A stretch of 64,000 bases of DNA, from the NCBI GenBank assembly GCA_040274725.1, contig JBEMAQ010000001.1:310001-374000 (forward strand). The letters are read 5' to 3'. The DNA comes from Solibacillus sp040274725 (GTDB taxonomy: Bacteria > Bacillota > Bacilli > Bacillales_A > Planococcaceae). A program made the translations under genes and the position numbers. Below are positions 40,124-49,361 of the stretch, one piece after another (positions within the stretch are counted from its first letter, which is position 1; each line of letters begins with the position of its first letter). A model generated the notes under the pieces. That model saw only the letters and a list, made by a program, of their open reading frames with translations. It was not told the DNA's origin and ran no database searches.

Positions 40124-41122
40124 CTAGTCCTCTCCTAATTGAATGCGTTTCTTTGTAGTAGCGGATGCATGAATAGCCGTTAATATGTTCACATTTTCGC
40201 GGGACAAGTGATGCTGGGCTGTCAGTGGCTCCTTCGAACGAACAGCCTGTGAAAAATAGTCAACCTCCAATTGATAAATATCCCCATGAATTTGCTCTAG
40301 GCGCTCGGTTGTACCGTTTGTGATAACAATTTGTCCATTGCCACTCACAACATCTGGACGAAAGGCATGCTTTACTTTGATCGTCCCTTTTGTGCCAATG
40401 ATTTCATATTCATTTCGGTTCGTCATATCAAAGCTACAATCAATCATGGCATGAATTCCTCCGTCTAGCTCTACGAGGCCAAATGCCGAGACGTCTACAG
40501 TCGTTGCCGGATCCACTACAGTGTTAAACGTTACTGCCTTCACCTTTTTCCCTAAAATAACTTGCATCGCGTGGATTGAATAACAGCCCACATCCCAAAT
40601 CGCACCGCCGCCCTTTGTTGCATCCATTCGAATATTCCCGTCGCGCTGCTCAAAGTAAAAGGAATGGCTTGATTTATACAGCTTTACCTCACCAATCTCC
40701 CCCGCCTCTATGAGTTGTTTTACACGCATATGTTGCAGATGAAATTGATACATAAAGGCCTCCATAAATTGCACGCCCTGCTGCTGACAAACGGTTATCA
40801 TTTCCTCTAAATCTGCCGCATGAATCGCAGCGGGTTTTTCACATAACACATGCTTGCCTGCTTGAGCCGCTTTCATCACCCATTGTTTATGCAAATCATT
40901 TGGTAGCGGAATATAAACAGCCTCTATTTCCTCGTCGTTTAGCAGTGCCTCATAGCTGTCATATGCTTTAGCAATGCCTAAATTTTCGGCAACAGCATAT
41001 ACTTTCGCGCCTCTACTTGCAATCGCCACGACCTCAGCCTTTTCCGCGCGCTTCAGTGCCGGCACAAATTGCGTTTGCGCGATATTCGCGGTACTCATCA
41101 CACCCCATTTAACTTGTTTCAT
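40124..41122 (-). CDS. Gfo/Idh/MocA-family oxidoreductase
   Basis: A 332-residue NAD(P)-dependent enzyme. The N-terminal Rossmann fold begins VKWGVMSTANIAQTQFVPAL, followed by VYIPLPNDLHKQWVMKAAQAGKHVLCEKPAA with the signature E-K-P lysine near residue 95. The C-terminal domain has KGGGAIWDVGCYSIHA. The nearest group I recognise contains dihydrodiol and D-xylose dehydrogenases, which fits a xylose operon, but substrate assignment is inference. The ATG at 41122 follows AAGGAGGG by six bases; the earlier in-frame starts do not. It lies between xylB and galM. Confidence 0.82.
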   Translation of the reverse strand: MKQVKWGVMSTANIAQTQFVPALKRAEKAEVVAIASRGAKVYAVAENLGIAKAYDSYEALLNDEEIEAVYIPLPNDLHKQWVMKAAQAGKHVLCEKPAAIHAADLEEMITVCQQQGVQFMEAFMYQFHLQHMRVKQLIEAGEIGEVKLYKSSHSFYFEQRDGNIRMDATKGGGAIWDVGCYSIHAMQVILGKKVKAVTFNTVVDPATTVDVSAFGLVELDGGIHAMIDCSFDMTNRNEYEIIGTKGTIKVKHAFRPDVVSGNGQIVITNGTTERLEQIHGDIYQLEVDYFSQAVRSKEPLTAQHHLSRENVNILTAIHASATTKKRIQLGED

Positions 41123-41148
41123 CTGCATCCCTCCTTCTTCACTCATCC

Positions 41149-42645
41149 TTAACGAAAAGCAGCTAATTGGTCATTTAGCTGTTTTGTTTGCGCATAAACT
41201 TGTTTATAAATTTTATATAACCCGTCATATCGTTTCACATTTTCCATGTTTGGCTCAAACTTTTCATCTAGCTGCACGCATACCTCGACGGCCTGTGAAA
41301 AATCAGGGTACATCTTTGCGCCCACCGCTGCAATCATGCATGCACCGATGCTTGGTCCTTGTTCATTTTTTAGTTTATAAACGGTCGTATTGAAAATATC
41401 CGCTTGCATTTGCAGCCATAATGGATTTTTGGCCCCGCCGCCAATCGAAATCATTTCGGTAATCGCTTTTCCTGACGCGCGGAAAATTTCTAGTGAATCG
41501 CGTAATGAAAACACAATGCCCTCCATTACAGCTCTCGCAAAATGGTATTTCTTATGTGCCGTATCAACGCCAATAAAGCTTGCGCGAATGTGTGCATCTG
41601 CATAAGGCGTGCGCTCACCAACTAAATACGGCGTAAACAACAAGCCATTGCTACCCGCTTCTACTGTCGCGATGTTTTCGAGTAATTCGTCATACGAGGC
41701 GTCTGCTACAAAATTCTCCTTAAACCAGCTTAGTGAATGGCCCGCCGACAGCGTCACGCCCATTGTATAATACGCTTCTGCTACTGCATGATTAAAATAA
41801 TGCACTTGCCCATCAAAATTTTTCTCACCAGACTGTTCATAAGAAAGCAGCACACCTGACGTGCCAATACTGACCATTGTTTTTCCTGTCGTGACAATGC
41901 CTGCACCAACTGCACCACAAGCATTGTCTGCACCGCCAGCATAAACTTTTGTTGATACGGACAGACCCGTTGCCGCAGCAAAATCCTCGGTAATCTGCCC
42001 AACCTCCGTCGTAGAAGAAACAAGCGGCGGCAATAGCGAAGGTTCAATCCCAAAGGCGTCAGCTATGTCGTAACTCCAGTCATTTTTTTCAACGTCCAAC
42101 AACAACGTCCCTGCCGCATCAGAAAAATCCATATGCAGTGCGCCTGTCATCGCGTAGCGCACGTAATCCTTTGGCAGTAACATCGTTTTCGCTGCCCGGT
42201 AATTCTCCGGTTCATGCTCTTTCACCCACAATAATTTCGGCAATGTGAAACCCTCTAGCGCATGATTTTTCGTGATTTGTAATAATGTTTGTTGTCCAAG
42301 CACTTCAACAATCGTTGCACACTGTGCTGTCGTTCGCGTATCATTCCATAAAATCGCAGGTCGAATCACTTGCTGCTCGGCACCGAGCAGCACAAGTCCA
42401 TGCATTTGCCCCGAATAGCTCAGCCCAACAATGGAAGCCACATCTCCGTCAAAACGACGAATAATTTCTGCAATCGCTGTTGTTGTCCCGTTCACCCAGT
42501 CAGCCGGATTTTGCTCGGAATACCCTGGCTTTTCATGGAGAAGTGGATAGCTCTTTGTTGCCTCGTCCACTACGACGCCCTCTTCATTCATCAATAACAC
42601 CTTTACAGCACTCGTTCCTAAGTCAACACCCATTACATAACGCAT
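41149..42645 (-). CDS. xylB: Xylulokinase XylB
   Basis: A 498-residue FGGY-family kinase: MGVDLGTSAVKVLLMNEEG (phosphate-1 motif), YSGQMHGLVLL near 78 typical of xylulokinases, ILWNDTRT, the catalytic Asp in HMDFSDAAGTLLLD near 235, and the FGGY C-terminal motif ISIGGGAKNPLWLQMQADIF. It phosphorylates D-xylulose to xylulose 5-phosphate. It is downstream of xylA, separated by a strong terminator, so it may have read-through or its own promoter. Confidence 0.95.
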   Translation of the reverse strand: MRYVMGVDLGTSAVKVLLMNEEGVVVDEATKSYPLLHEKPGYSEQNPADWVNGTTTAIAEIIRRFDGDVASIVGLSYSGQMHGLVLLGAEQQVIRPAILWNDTRTTAQCATIVEVLGQQTLLQITKNHALEGFTLPKLLWVKEHEPENYRAAKTMLLPKDYVRYAMTGALHMDFSDAAGTLLLDVEKNDWSYDIADAFGIEPSLLPPLVSSTTEVGQITEDFAAATGLSVSTKVYAGGADNACGAVGAGIVTTGKTMVSIGTSGVLLSYEQSGEKNFDGQVHYFNHAVAEAYYTMGVTLSAGHSLSWFKENFVADASYDELLENIATVEAGSNGLLFTPYLVGERTPYADAHIRASFIGVDTAHKKYHFARAVMEGIVFSLRDSLEIFRASGKAITEMISIGGGAKNPLWLQMQADIFNTTVYKLKNEQGPSIGACMIAAVGAKMYPDFSQAVEVCVQLDEKFEPNMENVKRYDGLYKIYKQVYAQTKQLNDQLAAFR

Positions 42646-42693
42646 CCATTTACCCCACCTTTATTCGTTTTCCGTTTTTCATATAAGAAAAAA

Positions 42694-42727
42694 GGCGATG
42701 CCGAAAGTTTTCACTTGTGGCATCGCC
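42694..42727 (-). terminator. Strong terminator between xylA and xylB
   Basis: GGCGATGCC (42694-42702) and GGCATCGCC (42719-42727) form a perfect 9-bp GC-rich stem followed in the minus direction by TTTTTTCTTAT. It would reduce transcription of xylB and the genes after it. Confidence 0.8.
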
Positions 42728-42743
42728 CTCACCGCTTTACCAA

Positions 42744-44066
42744 TTATTCAGCTAAAGCATGTAACATATATTGGTTAATAATCATTTTTAGTTTTTCTGT
42801 ACGTCCCGAGCTATTTTGAATTGCACCCAGCCCTAACGCGTACATCTCTAGCTCTTTCAATCCAACTGTTCCGTCAGCGATCTGTTTACCAATTCCCGTT
42901 TGATAACTGCTATAGCGCTCATCTACAAAGTTTTCTAGCACACCGTCTTCAAGCAATTTATGCGCCACCTTTAAGCCAACCGCAAACGCATCCATTCCGG
43001 CAATATGTGCGTAAAATAAATCGTCCTGCTCAAATGACCCACGTCGAACTTTTGCATCAAAGTTTAAGCCACCTTTGCCAAGTCCACCGTTTTTCAAAAT
43101 TTCATACATCGCTAATGTATTTGTGTACAGGTCTGTCGGGAACTCATCTGTATCCCAGCCAAGTAATGTATCCCCTTGATTCGCATCGACCGAGCCAAGC
43201 ATCCCGTTAATACGTGCTGTATGCAGCTCATGCTCAAACGTATGCCCCGCTAATGTGGCATGGTTCGCTTCAATATTAAATTTGAAATGATCCTCTAAGC
43301 CATACGTACGTAAGAAGCCGATGCCCGTTGCTACATCAAAGTCATACTGATGCTTCGTTGGCTCTTTTGGCTTTGGCTCAATTAAAAACTGTCCATCATA
43401 GCCAATTTCTTTCGCATAGTCTACCGCCATGTGCAAAAACTTCCCAAGATGATCTTGTTCCAGCTTCATATTAGTATTCAGTAGTGTTTCGTAGCCTTCG
43501 CGTCCGCCCCAAAATACATAGTTTTCCGCACCGAGACGCTTCGCTACTTCTAAGCCCTTTTTCACTTTCGCCGCTGCGTAGGCGAACACATCTGCATTTG
43601 GTGACGTAGCTGCGCCGTGTACAAAGCGTGGATTTGAAAACATATTCGCGGTATTCCAAAGTAGCTTTGTTTTTGACGTCGCCATATATTGTTCAATCAG
43701 ACCGACGATTTCATCCACATTTTTATTTGACTCTGCTAATGTATGACCTTCTGGCGCTACGTCTACATCATGGAAGCAGAAAAATGGTACATTTAACTTT
43801 TCGAAAAATTCAAAAGAAGCCTCTACACGCGCCTTTGCTAAATCCATTCCTGAATACTTGTCCCATGTGCGCTGCATATTGCCTGCACCAAACGGATCGC
43901 CACCGTCATATGTAAATGTATGCCAGTATGCGACACCGAAACGTAAAATTTCCTCCATCGTCTTGCCGCCCACTACTTCCTCTGGGTTGTAGTATTTAAA
44001 CGCTAAATGATTTGTTGATTTTGCGCCCTCATATTGAATTGCTGAAATGTCGTTAAAGTATGCCAT
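42744..44066 (-). CDS. xylA: Xylose isomerase XylA
   Basis: A 440-residue class II xylose isomerase. Visible are FFCFHDVDVAPEG with the catalytic histidine near residue 98, YVFWGGREGYETL, LIEPKPKEPTKHQYD with metal-binding Glu and the catalytic Lys, NIEANHATLAGHTFEHEL, and the second metal site GSVDANQGDTLLGWDTDEFP. It converts D-xylose to D-xylulose in the cytoplasm. It comes 15 bases after the permease gene in the operon. Confidence 0.97.
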   Translation of the reverse strand: MAYFNDISAIQYEGAKSTNHLAFKYYNPEEVVGGKTMEEILRFGVAYWHTFTYDGGDPFGAGNMQRTWDKYSGMDLAKARVEASFEFFEKLNVPFFCFHDVDVAPEGHTLAESNKNVDEIVGLIEQYMATSKTKLLWNTANMFSNPRFVHGAATSPNADVFAYAAAKVKKGLEVAKRLGAENYVFWGGREGYETLLNTNMKLEQDHLGKFLHMAVDYAKEIGYDGQFLIEPKPKEPTKHQYDFDVATGIGFLRTYGLEDHFKFNIEANHATLAGHTFEHELHTARINGMLGSVDANQGDTLLGWDTDEFPTDLYTNTLAMYEILKNGGLGKGGLNFDAKVRRGSFEQDDLFYAHIAGMDAFAVGLKVAHKLLEDGVLENFVDERYSSYQTGIGKQIADGTVGLKELEMYALGLGAIQNSSGRTEKLKMIINQYMLHALAE

Positions 44067-44081
44067 GTGTTGTTCCCCCTT

Positions 44082-45236
44082 TTATTTGTTTTTCGAAACG
44101 ATATCTACCCAAACAGCCAAAATTAAAATTAATCCTTTTACAATATATTGCCAGTAAGCGCCGATGTTCATCATCGACATCCCGTTATCAATACTCGCCA
44201 TAATAAGCGCACCAATAATGGCCCCGACAATTTTCCCTTTACCACCCATTAATGACGTGCCGCCAATTACACAAGCTGCAATCGCATCAAGCTCATAGCT
44301 ATTGCCCGCTGATACGGTAGCCGCATTTAAACGCGCTGTTAATAAAACACCTGCCAAACCAGCTAATGCTCCCATAATGACAAAGACATATAATGTATTT
44401 CGCTTAATATTAATGCCTGATAGTGCCGCTGCCTCATGGTTGCCGCCAATTGCATAAATGCGACGACCAAACGCTGTTTTATTCGTAATAAACATAAAGA
44501 TAAGCGCGACAATGGCAACAATTAAAAACGGAACAGGGATACCTAAATAGCGATTGAGCATATACGTAATGACGAGTAAAATAATCGAATAACTCGCGAC
44601 TTTTCCGTAATCAATTACAGCCGGCAATAGCAGTAAACCCATATCCTTTCTTTTTTTGCGCGCATTGATTGTGAAAAATACCATTAAGATTACGGCAATC
44701 ACCGCAAGTAGATAGCCTGGTATATAAGGTAAATAACTATTTCCGATTAATTTGAAGCTTGGATTTAACGAAGAAATCGTTTGACCATTTGATAAGCCAA
44801 TGAGTACACCTCGGAAAATTAACATCCCCCCCAGTGTGACAATAAAGGCCGGTACTGCACGGTAGGCGACCCACCAGCCTTGCCACAGACCGATTAATGC
44901 CCCCGTTACGAGCGCTGTTACTACGACTACTGGTGTGCTCCAGTCATGCCAAACTTGTAGCATAGCCGCAATGCCACCTGTCACCCCGACAATCGACCCA
45001 ACCGATAAATCGATATGTCCCGCGACAATAATGAGTGTCATCCCAACGGCTAAAACAGCAATCACGGACATTTGTGTAAAGAGGTTGGAAAGGTTACGCG
45101 AAGATAAAAACTCTCCTTCTGTAAAAATCGTAAAAATAATGGCAATAAAAATTAACGCTAAAATTAACGTGTATGATTGCAAATCGAACTTGAAGGATAA
45201 TTTACTTTCTTTTTTTACAGTTTGATTATCGGTCAT
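44082..45236 (-). CDS. xylH: Xylose ABC transporter permease XylH
   Basis: A 384-residue permease of the ribose/xylose (BPD_transp_2) class with 10 or more membrane helices. GHIDLSVGSIVGVTGGIAAM, the cytoplasmic loop GRRIYAIGGNHEAAALSGINIKRN and GTSLMGGKGKIVGAIIGAL are typical. The ATG at 45236 with GGGAGGG about nine bases before it is preferred over an upstream start at 45257. Its start overlaps the xylG stop by 11 bases, supporting coupled translation. Confidence 0.92.
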   Translation of the reverse strand: MTDNQTVKKESKLSFKFDLQSYTLILALIFIAIIFTIFTEGEFLSSRNLSNLFTQMSVIAVLAVGMTLIIVAGHIDLSVGSIVGVTGGIAAMLQVWHDWSTPVVVVTALVTGALIGLWQGWWVAYRAVPAFIVTLGGMLIFRGVLIGLSNGQTISSLNPSFKLIGNSYLPYIPGYLLAVIAVILMVFFTINARKKRKDMGLLLLPAVIDYGKVASYSIILLVITYMLNRYLGIPVPFLIVAIVALIFMFITNKTAFGRRIYAIGGNHEAAALSGINIKRNTLYVFVIMGALAGLAGVLLTARLNAATVSAGNSYELDAIAACVIGGTSLMGGKGKIVGAIIGALIMASIDNGMSMMNIGAYWQYIVKGLILILAVWVDIVSKNK

Positions 45237-46752
45237 GCTTCTTCCCTCCCGTCGCACATACCATTATTTTTTCCTGTGTTGCCTCAGCTCTTGAAAATTC
45301 TCCTGTAATCTCGCCTTCGCACATAACCAAAATGCGGTCTGACATGCCGAGTACTTCTGGTAGCTCCGAGGAAATTAATACAATGCCTACCCCTTGCTTG
45401 ACAAGCTCGTTAATAATTTTATAAATTTCGTATTTGGCTCCAACATCTATCCCTCTTGTCGGCTCATCCAAAATCAGTAGCTTGGGATTATTCATGAGCC
45501 ATTTACTCAGTACGACCTTTTGCTGGTTTCCACCACTCAGCTTTCCTACCTCGACGTCTAAATTCGGCGCTTTTAATTTCATTTTCTTCGTAATTTCTTC
45601 CGCTGCCTGAATTTCTAGCGCCTGATTAATGACATTGAGCTTCATTACTTTATTGAGCGCGATTAACGTCGTATTTTTCGTAATATCCATACCGAGCACT
45701 AGCCCGTAGCGTTTCCGGTCCTCTGATACATACGCAAAACCCTCTTTAATCGCCTGTGCGGGTGTCTTGATATTTACTAGCTGATTGCTTATTTTTACGG
45801 TGCCTTGCTTTTTACCTGGTAGCCCACCAAATAAGCTAATAAATAATTCCGAACGCCCTGCACCCATTAAGCCTGAGAAGCCTAAAATTTCGCCCTTTTT
45901 CACATGAAAATTAATGCCTGATACGACTTTTTTGCCGGATTTATTATAGGACGTGTAATTCTCTACATGTAGCACATTTTCTTCACTAACCTCATGCGCT
46001 TCGTACGGAAATAACTCCGTTAACTCTCGCCCCACCATTTTCGTGATGATTTTTTCCTCTGTCATCTCAGCAATTGGATTCGTTGAAATTGTTTTTCCGT
46101 CGCGTAAAATCGTTACAGAATCCGCTAACTCCATCACTTCTCCGAGCTTATGAGAAATATAAATGCACGATACACCTTGTTGTCGAAGTTCATTTAAAAG
46201 CTTCACTAACAGAGCCACATCACTTTCTGTCAGTGCCGCTGTTGGCTCATCTAAGATTAAGATGTCCGTTTCCTTCGTCAGCGCTTTTGCAATTTCTATG
46301 AGCTGCTGCTTACCTACAGTTAATTCCGAAACCTTTGTTTGTGGATCTAAATCTAAGCCGACCTTTTGCAAGGCTACCATCGATTTTTTATAAATCTCAT
46401 TCCAATTAATAATCGGTGCGCGCATTAAATCATGACCTAAAAATAAATTTTCTGCGATAGTCATTTCACCAACTAATGCCAACTCCTGATAAATAATCGC
46501 AATCCCTGCATCCTGCGATTCTTTAATGCTTTTAAAACTTGCTTCCTGCCCCTGAATGAAAATTTTCCCGTCATACGTTCCAGCAGGGTAGACACCACTT
46601 AACACCTTCATGAGTGTAGACTTGCCGGCCCCGTTTTCACCGCACAGTGCATGAATCTCACCTTTTTTAACAGAAAAGGTCACCTGATCAAGCGCCTTTA
46701 CACCTGGGAATTCTTTTGTTATGCCTTGCATTTCTAGCACATACGTTGTCAT
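45226..46752 (-). CDS. xylG: Xylose ABC transporter ATPase XylG (two ATPase domains)
   Basis: A 508-residue protein with two ABC domains in tandem. The first has CGENGAGKSTLMKVL (Walker A, about 35), LTVGKQQLIEIAKAL and ILILDEPTAALT. The second has a degenerate Walker A, SGLMGAGRSELF, plus LSGGNQQKVVLSKWL and LLILDEPTRGID. That is the usual pattern in ribose/xylose importers. It energises XylF-XylH uptake of pentose. GGTGGAAAC lies before the ATG. Confidence 0.95.
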   Translation of the reverse strand: MTTYVLEMQGITKEFPGVKALDQVTFSVKKGEIHALCGENGAGKSTLMKVLSGVYPAGTYDGKIFIQGQEASFKSIKESQDAGIAIIYQELALVGEMTIAENLFLGHDLMRAPIINWNEIYKKSMVALQKVGLDLDPQTKVSELTVGKQQLIEIAKALTKETDILILDEPTAALTESDVALLVKLLNELRQQGVSCIYISHKLGEVMELADSVTILRDGKTISTNPIAEMTEEKIITKMVGRELTELFPYEAHEVSEENVLHVENYTSYNKSGKKVVSGINFHVKKGEILGFSGLMGAGRSELFISLFGGLPGKKQGTVKISNQLVNIKTPAQAIKEGFAYVSEDRKRYGLVLGMDITKNTTLIALNKVMKLNVINQALEIQAAEEITKKMKLKAPNLDVEVGKLSGGNQQKVVLSKWLMNNPKLLILDEPTRGIDVGAKYEIYKIINELVKQGVGIVLISSELPEVLGMSDRILVMCEGEITGEFSRAEATQEKIMVCATGGKKHDR

Positions 46753-46816
46753 GTTTCCACCACCATTCCAAACATTTCTTGCTGCAACTCGTTACAAATT
46801 GGTATTGAAAAGAAAA

Positions 46817-46833
46817 GGAGGAGAATCTCCCCC
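46817..46833 (-). terminator. Attenuator-like hairpin between xylF and xylG
   Basis: GGAGGAGA (46817-46824) pairs with TCTCCCCC (46826-46833), and on the minus strand CTTTTCTTTTC follows. It is a leaky terminator just after the xylF stop; such sites often make the binding protein more abundant than the other transporter parts. Confidence 0.5.
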
Positions 46834-46845
46834 TTATTTTTGAAT

Positions 46846-47931
46846 TTAAGGACGCTCGCCTTCTGGTACATTTTTATACACAGCATCATAGCTATGGAAG
46901 CTGTCTTCAATGACGGTTGTCATAATGTCTTCTTTACCAACTGAAATTGGGTCGAGCTTAATAAACGGTACATCCATTTGACCATTATTGACTGAATCCG
47001 ATGCAGAAACCTGTTCACCCTTTGCTAATTGAAGCGCTACTTCTGCGCTCTTTTCAGCAATCGCTTGAATCGGCTTATAAACTGTCATCGTTTGTAAGCC
47101 TTCTGCAATACGCTGAATCCCAGCTAAATCAGCATCTTGACCTGAAATTAATACGTTACCTGCTAAGCCCTGCGCATCTAACGCTTGGATAGCACCACCC
47201 GCTGTATTGTCATTTGAGGCAACGACAACATCGATATTATTTTTATTTGCTGTTAATGCATTTTCCATAATTTTTAGTGCTTCATTGGCATCCCAATCCT
47301 TTGCCCATTGATCGCCAACAATCGTAATATCCCCTTGATCAACTAATGGCTGAATAATGTTCATTTGGCCCTCACGGAACATTTTAGCGTTGTTATCTGT
47401 TGGTGAACCGCCCATTAAAAAATAATTGCCAGATGGTTTTAGGTTTACTAAATATTCCGCCTGCATTTCACCAACACGCACGTTATCGAATGATACGTAA
47501 GCGTCAATTTCTGCACCGTTAATTAAACGGTCATACGCGAGCACAGGAACGCCCTCTGCTTTTGCTTGCTCAACAACTGTTGATAAGGAATCCGAGTTAA
47601 TCGCAATAATAACTAATGCATCTAGCCCTTGAGAAAGCATATTTTGAATTTGTGATAATTGTTTTGCTTCATCCCCATTGGCAGATTGTACAATGACCTC
47701 TGCCCCTAATTCCTCTGCCTTAGCCACAAAGAAATCACGGTCATGCTGCCAACGCTCCAATGTTAGGTCTGAAACGGATAAACCAATTTTTAAGCTCTCA
47801 CCCGCTACATCACTACCATTGTCATTGTCAACAGTACCGGTTGTACTCGAACCACCTGAATCTTGACCACATGCCACTAGAAAAACAGATAAAACTAGTA
47901 AAATACCAATAAGAAAGCCCTTACATTTCAC
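46846..47931 (-). CDS. xylF: Xylose-binding lipoprotein XylF
   Basis: A 361-residue sugar-binding lipoprotein. A signal peptide ends in LVAC (lipobox, Cys about 21), followed by a Gly/Ser/Asp linker. The periplasmic-binding-protein type I fold includes GLSVSDLTLERWQHDRDFF, VIIAINSDSLSTVVEQAKAEGVPVLAYDRLI and GQDADLAGIQRIAEGLQTMTVYK. That is the D-xylose-binding XylF pattern. The GTG at 47931 is favoured because GGGGTG lies about eight bases before it. It is first in the operon, next to the xylR operator. Confidence 0.93.
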   Translation of the reverse strand: MKCKGFLIGILLVLSVFLVACGQDSGGSSTTGTVDNDNGSDVAGESLKIGLSVSDLTLERWQHDRDFFVAKAEELGAEVIVQSANGDEAKQLSQIQNMLSQGLDALVIIAINSDSLSTVVEQAKAEGVPVLAYDRLINGAEIDAYVSFDNVRVGEMQAEYLVNLKPSGNYFLMGGSPTDNNAKMFREGQMNIIQPLVDQGDITIVGDQWAKDWDANEALKIMENALTANKNNIDVVVASNDNTAGGAIQALDAQGLAGNVLISGQDADLAGIQRIAEGLQTMTVYKPIQAIAEKSAEVALQLAKGEQVSASDSVNNGQMDVPFIKLDPISVGKEDIMTTVIEDSFHSYDAVYKNVPEGERP

Positions 47932-47976
47932 TAAAAACACACCCCTTTATTTTTTAGAATATTCTTACTTAAAAAG

Positions 47977-48034
47977 AGAATACCATGTTAATATTTGTTT
48001 GTCTATTGGATAGACAAAGTTTTTTTGTTATACT
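47977..48034. promoter_or_regulatory. Divergent xylF and xylR promoters with XylR operator
   Basis: A perfect palindrome (arms TTTGTCTAT and ATAGACAAA around TGG, 47998-48018) lies between the two genes and fits an operator for a ROK-type XylR. The xylF promoter on the minus strand has -35 TAGACA (complement 48000-48005) and -10 TATTCT (complement 47977-47982), spacer 17. The xylR promoter on the plus strand has -35 TTGGAT (48006-48011), spacer 17, -10 TATACT (48029-48034). The operator overlaps both -35 boxes, so one bound repressor could close both promoters. Confidence 0.75.
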
Positions 48035-48070
48035 TTGGATTATTCAATCATTGAAAGAGGAGCTGTTACT

Positions 48071-49228
48071 GTGTCATGGAATCAACAAGTTGGAAAGAAA
48101 TTCAACAAGCAACAAATCATGAACTATATTTTTTCGAAAGACGTCGTTTCGAGAAGTGAAATTATTGAAGAAACTGGATTAAAAAAAGCAACCGTTGCGA
48201 ACTTAGTTACTGAGCTTTTAGAGGAGCAACTCATCTTAGAAGATGGCAAAGACCAGTCAACCGGTGGAAGAAGGTCACAATTGCTACGCTTTCATCAAAA
48301 CGCTGGATTCGCACTTGGCATTGATATCGGTGTCAACTATCTACACGGCGTCGTCGTCAATCTAAAGGGAGAAATCATTTTTGAGCAATTACAGCCGGTT
48401 TACACGATCCAACGCGAAAATTATTTACAAAACGTCTTGTCTCTAATTGACGTCTTACAAAAAAATGTACCGATAAGTCCGTACGCGATTATCGGGCTCG
48501 GTGTGGCCGTTCCCGGATCGATTTATCAAGACGGGACGATTATGAACGCACCAAATCTCCACTGGGAAAATTTCGATTTCCATCACTTTCTCCAGCAGCA
48601 TATTGACTATCCATTTTATATTTCAAACGAAGCAAATGCGGGCGCTTATGCTGGATATGTCGTGGAATATCATAAAGAAATCCCGAATTTACTTTATGTG
48701 AGTATTGGCGTTGGTCTTGGTGTAGGGATTGTTATTGACCATACGATTTATTTGGGCGCACAAGGCTTTTCTGGTGAGAGCGGTCATATGATCATCCAAA
48801 TGAATGGACGTCTTTGTAAATGTGGTCGAAAGGGTTGTTGGGAGGCCTATGCATCAGAATACGCGCTCATTCGAGAGGCAACCTATCTGCTAAAAGAACA
48901 TGATTTATCCCTCGAAAGATTAATTAATTTAGCCGAAAATGGTCACGCGGATGTGTTGCAATTATTCGCTGATATCGGCTACCATATCGGGCTTGGCATG
49001 ACGAATCTGATTCATACCTTTAATCCAGAAAAAATTATAATCGGAAACCGCATGACACTCGCACAAAAATTTATTGCACCGTCAATCGAGGAGGCGATTC
49101 GTTCGAATACGATGCCATTTCATCTAGACGCGCTTTCCATTGACTATTCGTCTTTAAAGCAGCACTCGATTGTGCTCGGTGCAGCAGCCTTTATTATTGA
49201 CCGCTTTATTCAGTTACCGTTTGAATAA
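48071..49228 (+). CDS. xylR: Xylose repressor XylR (ROK family)
   Basis: A 385-residue ROK repressor. The winged helix-turn-helix is INYIFSKDVVSRSEIIEETGLKKATVANLVTELLEEQL. The sugar-kinase-like domain follows, with GIDIGVNYLHGVVVNLKGE, GVGLGVGIVIDHTIYLGAQGFSGESGHM, and the zinc-binding CKCGRKGCWEAYASE. It binds D-xylose and releases the divergent operon. GTG at 48071 is the likely start because AGAGGAG lies eight bases before it; an ATG at 48035 falls within the -10 region. Confidence 0.93.
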   Translation: MSWNQQVGKKFNKQQIMNYIFSKDVVSRSEIIEETGLKKATVANLVTELLEEQLILEDGKDQSTGGRRSQLLRFHQNAGFALGIDIGVNYLHGVVVNLKGEIIFEQLQPVYTIQRENYLQNVLSLIDVLQKNVPISPYAIIGLGVAVPGSIYQDGTIMNAPNLHWENFDFHHFLQQHIDYPFYISNEANAGAYAGYVVEYHKEIPNLLYVSIGVGLGVGIVIDHTIYLGAQGFSGESGHMIIQMNGRLCKCGRKGCWEAYASEYALIREATYLLKEHDLSLERLINLAENGHADVLQLFADIGYHIGLGMTNLIHTFNPEKIIIGNRMTLAQKFIAPSIEEAIRSNTMPFHLDALSIDYSSLKQHSIVLGAAAFIIDRFIQLPFE

Positions 49229-49313
49229 TCATTCTTCCCTATAATGTTATCTATGATTTCACTGCAAGATTAGAACCGCTTTCATGCGTACCACACAATT
49301 TTACGTAAATAAA

Positions 49314-49357
49314 AAAACTTGCGCTAAAGCGTGATCACACCCTTTAGCGCAAGTTTT
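49314..49357. terminator. Bidirectional terminator between xylR and korB
   Basis: A perfect 16-bp inverted repeat, AAAACTTGCGCTAAAG (49314-49329) with its complement (49342-49357). A-rich on the left and T-rich on the right, so it works for both convergent genes. It overlaps the region just before the korB stop. Confidence 0.8.
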
Positions 49358-49361
49358 CATT

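Noticed and set aside
47998..48018. Terminator
   Set aside because: The palindrome lies between divergent promoters and overlaps both -35 boxes; operator is the better reading.
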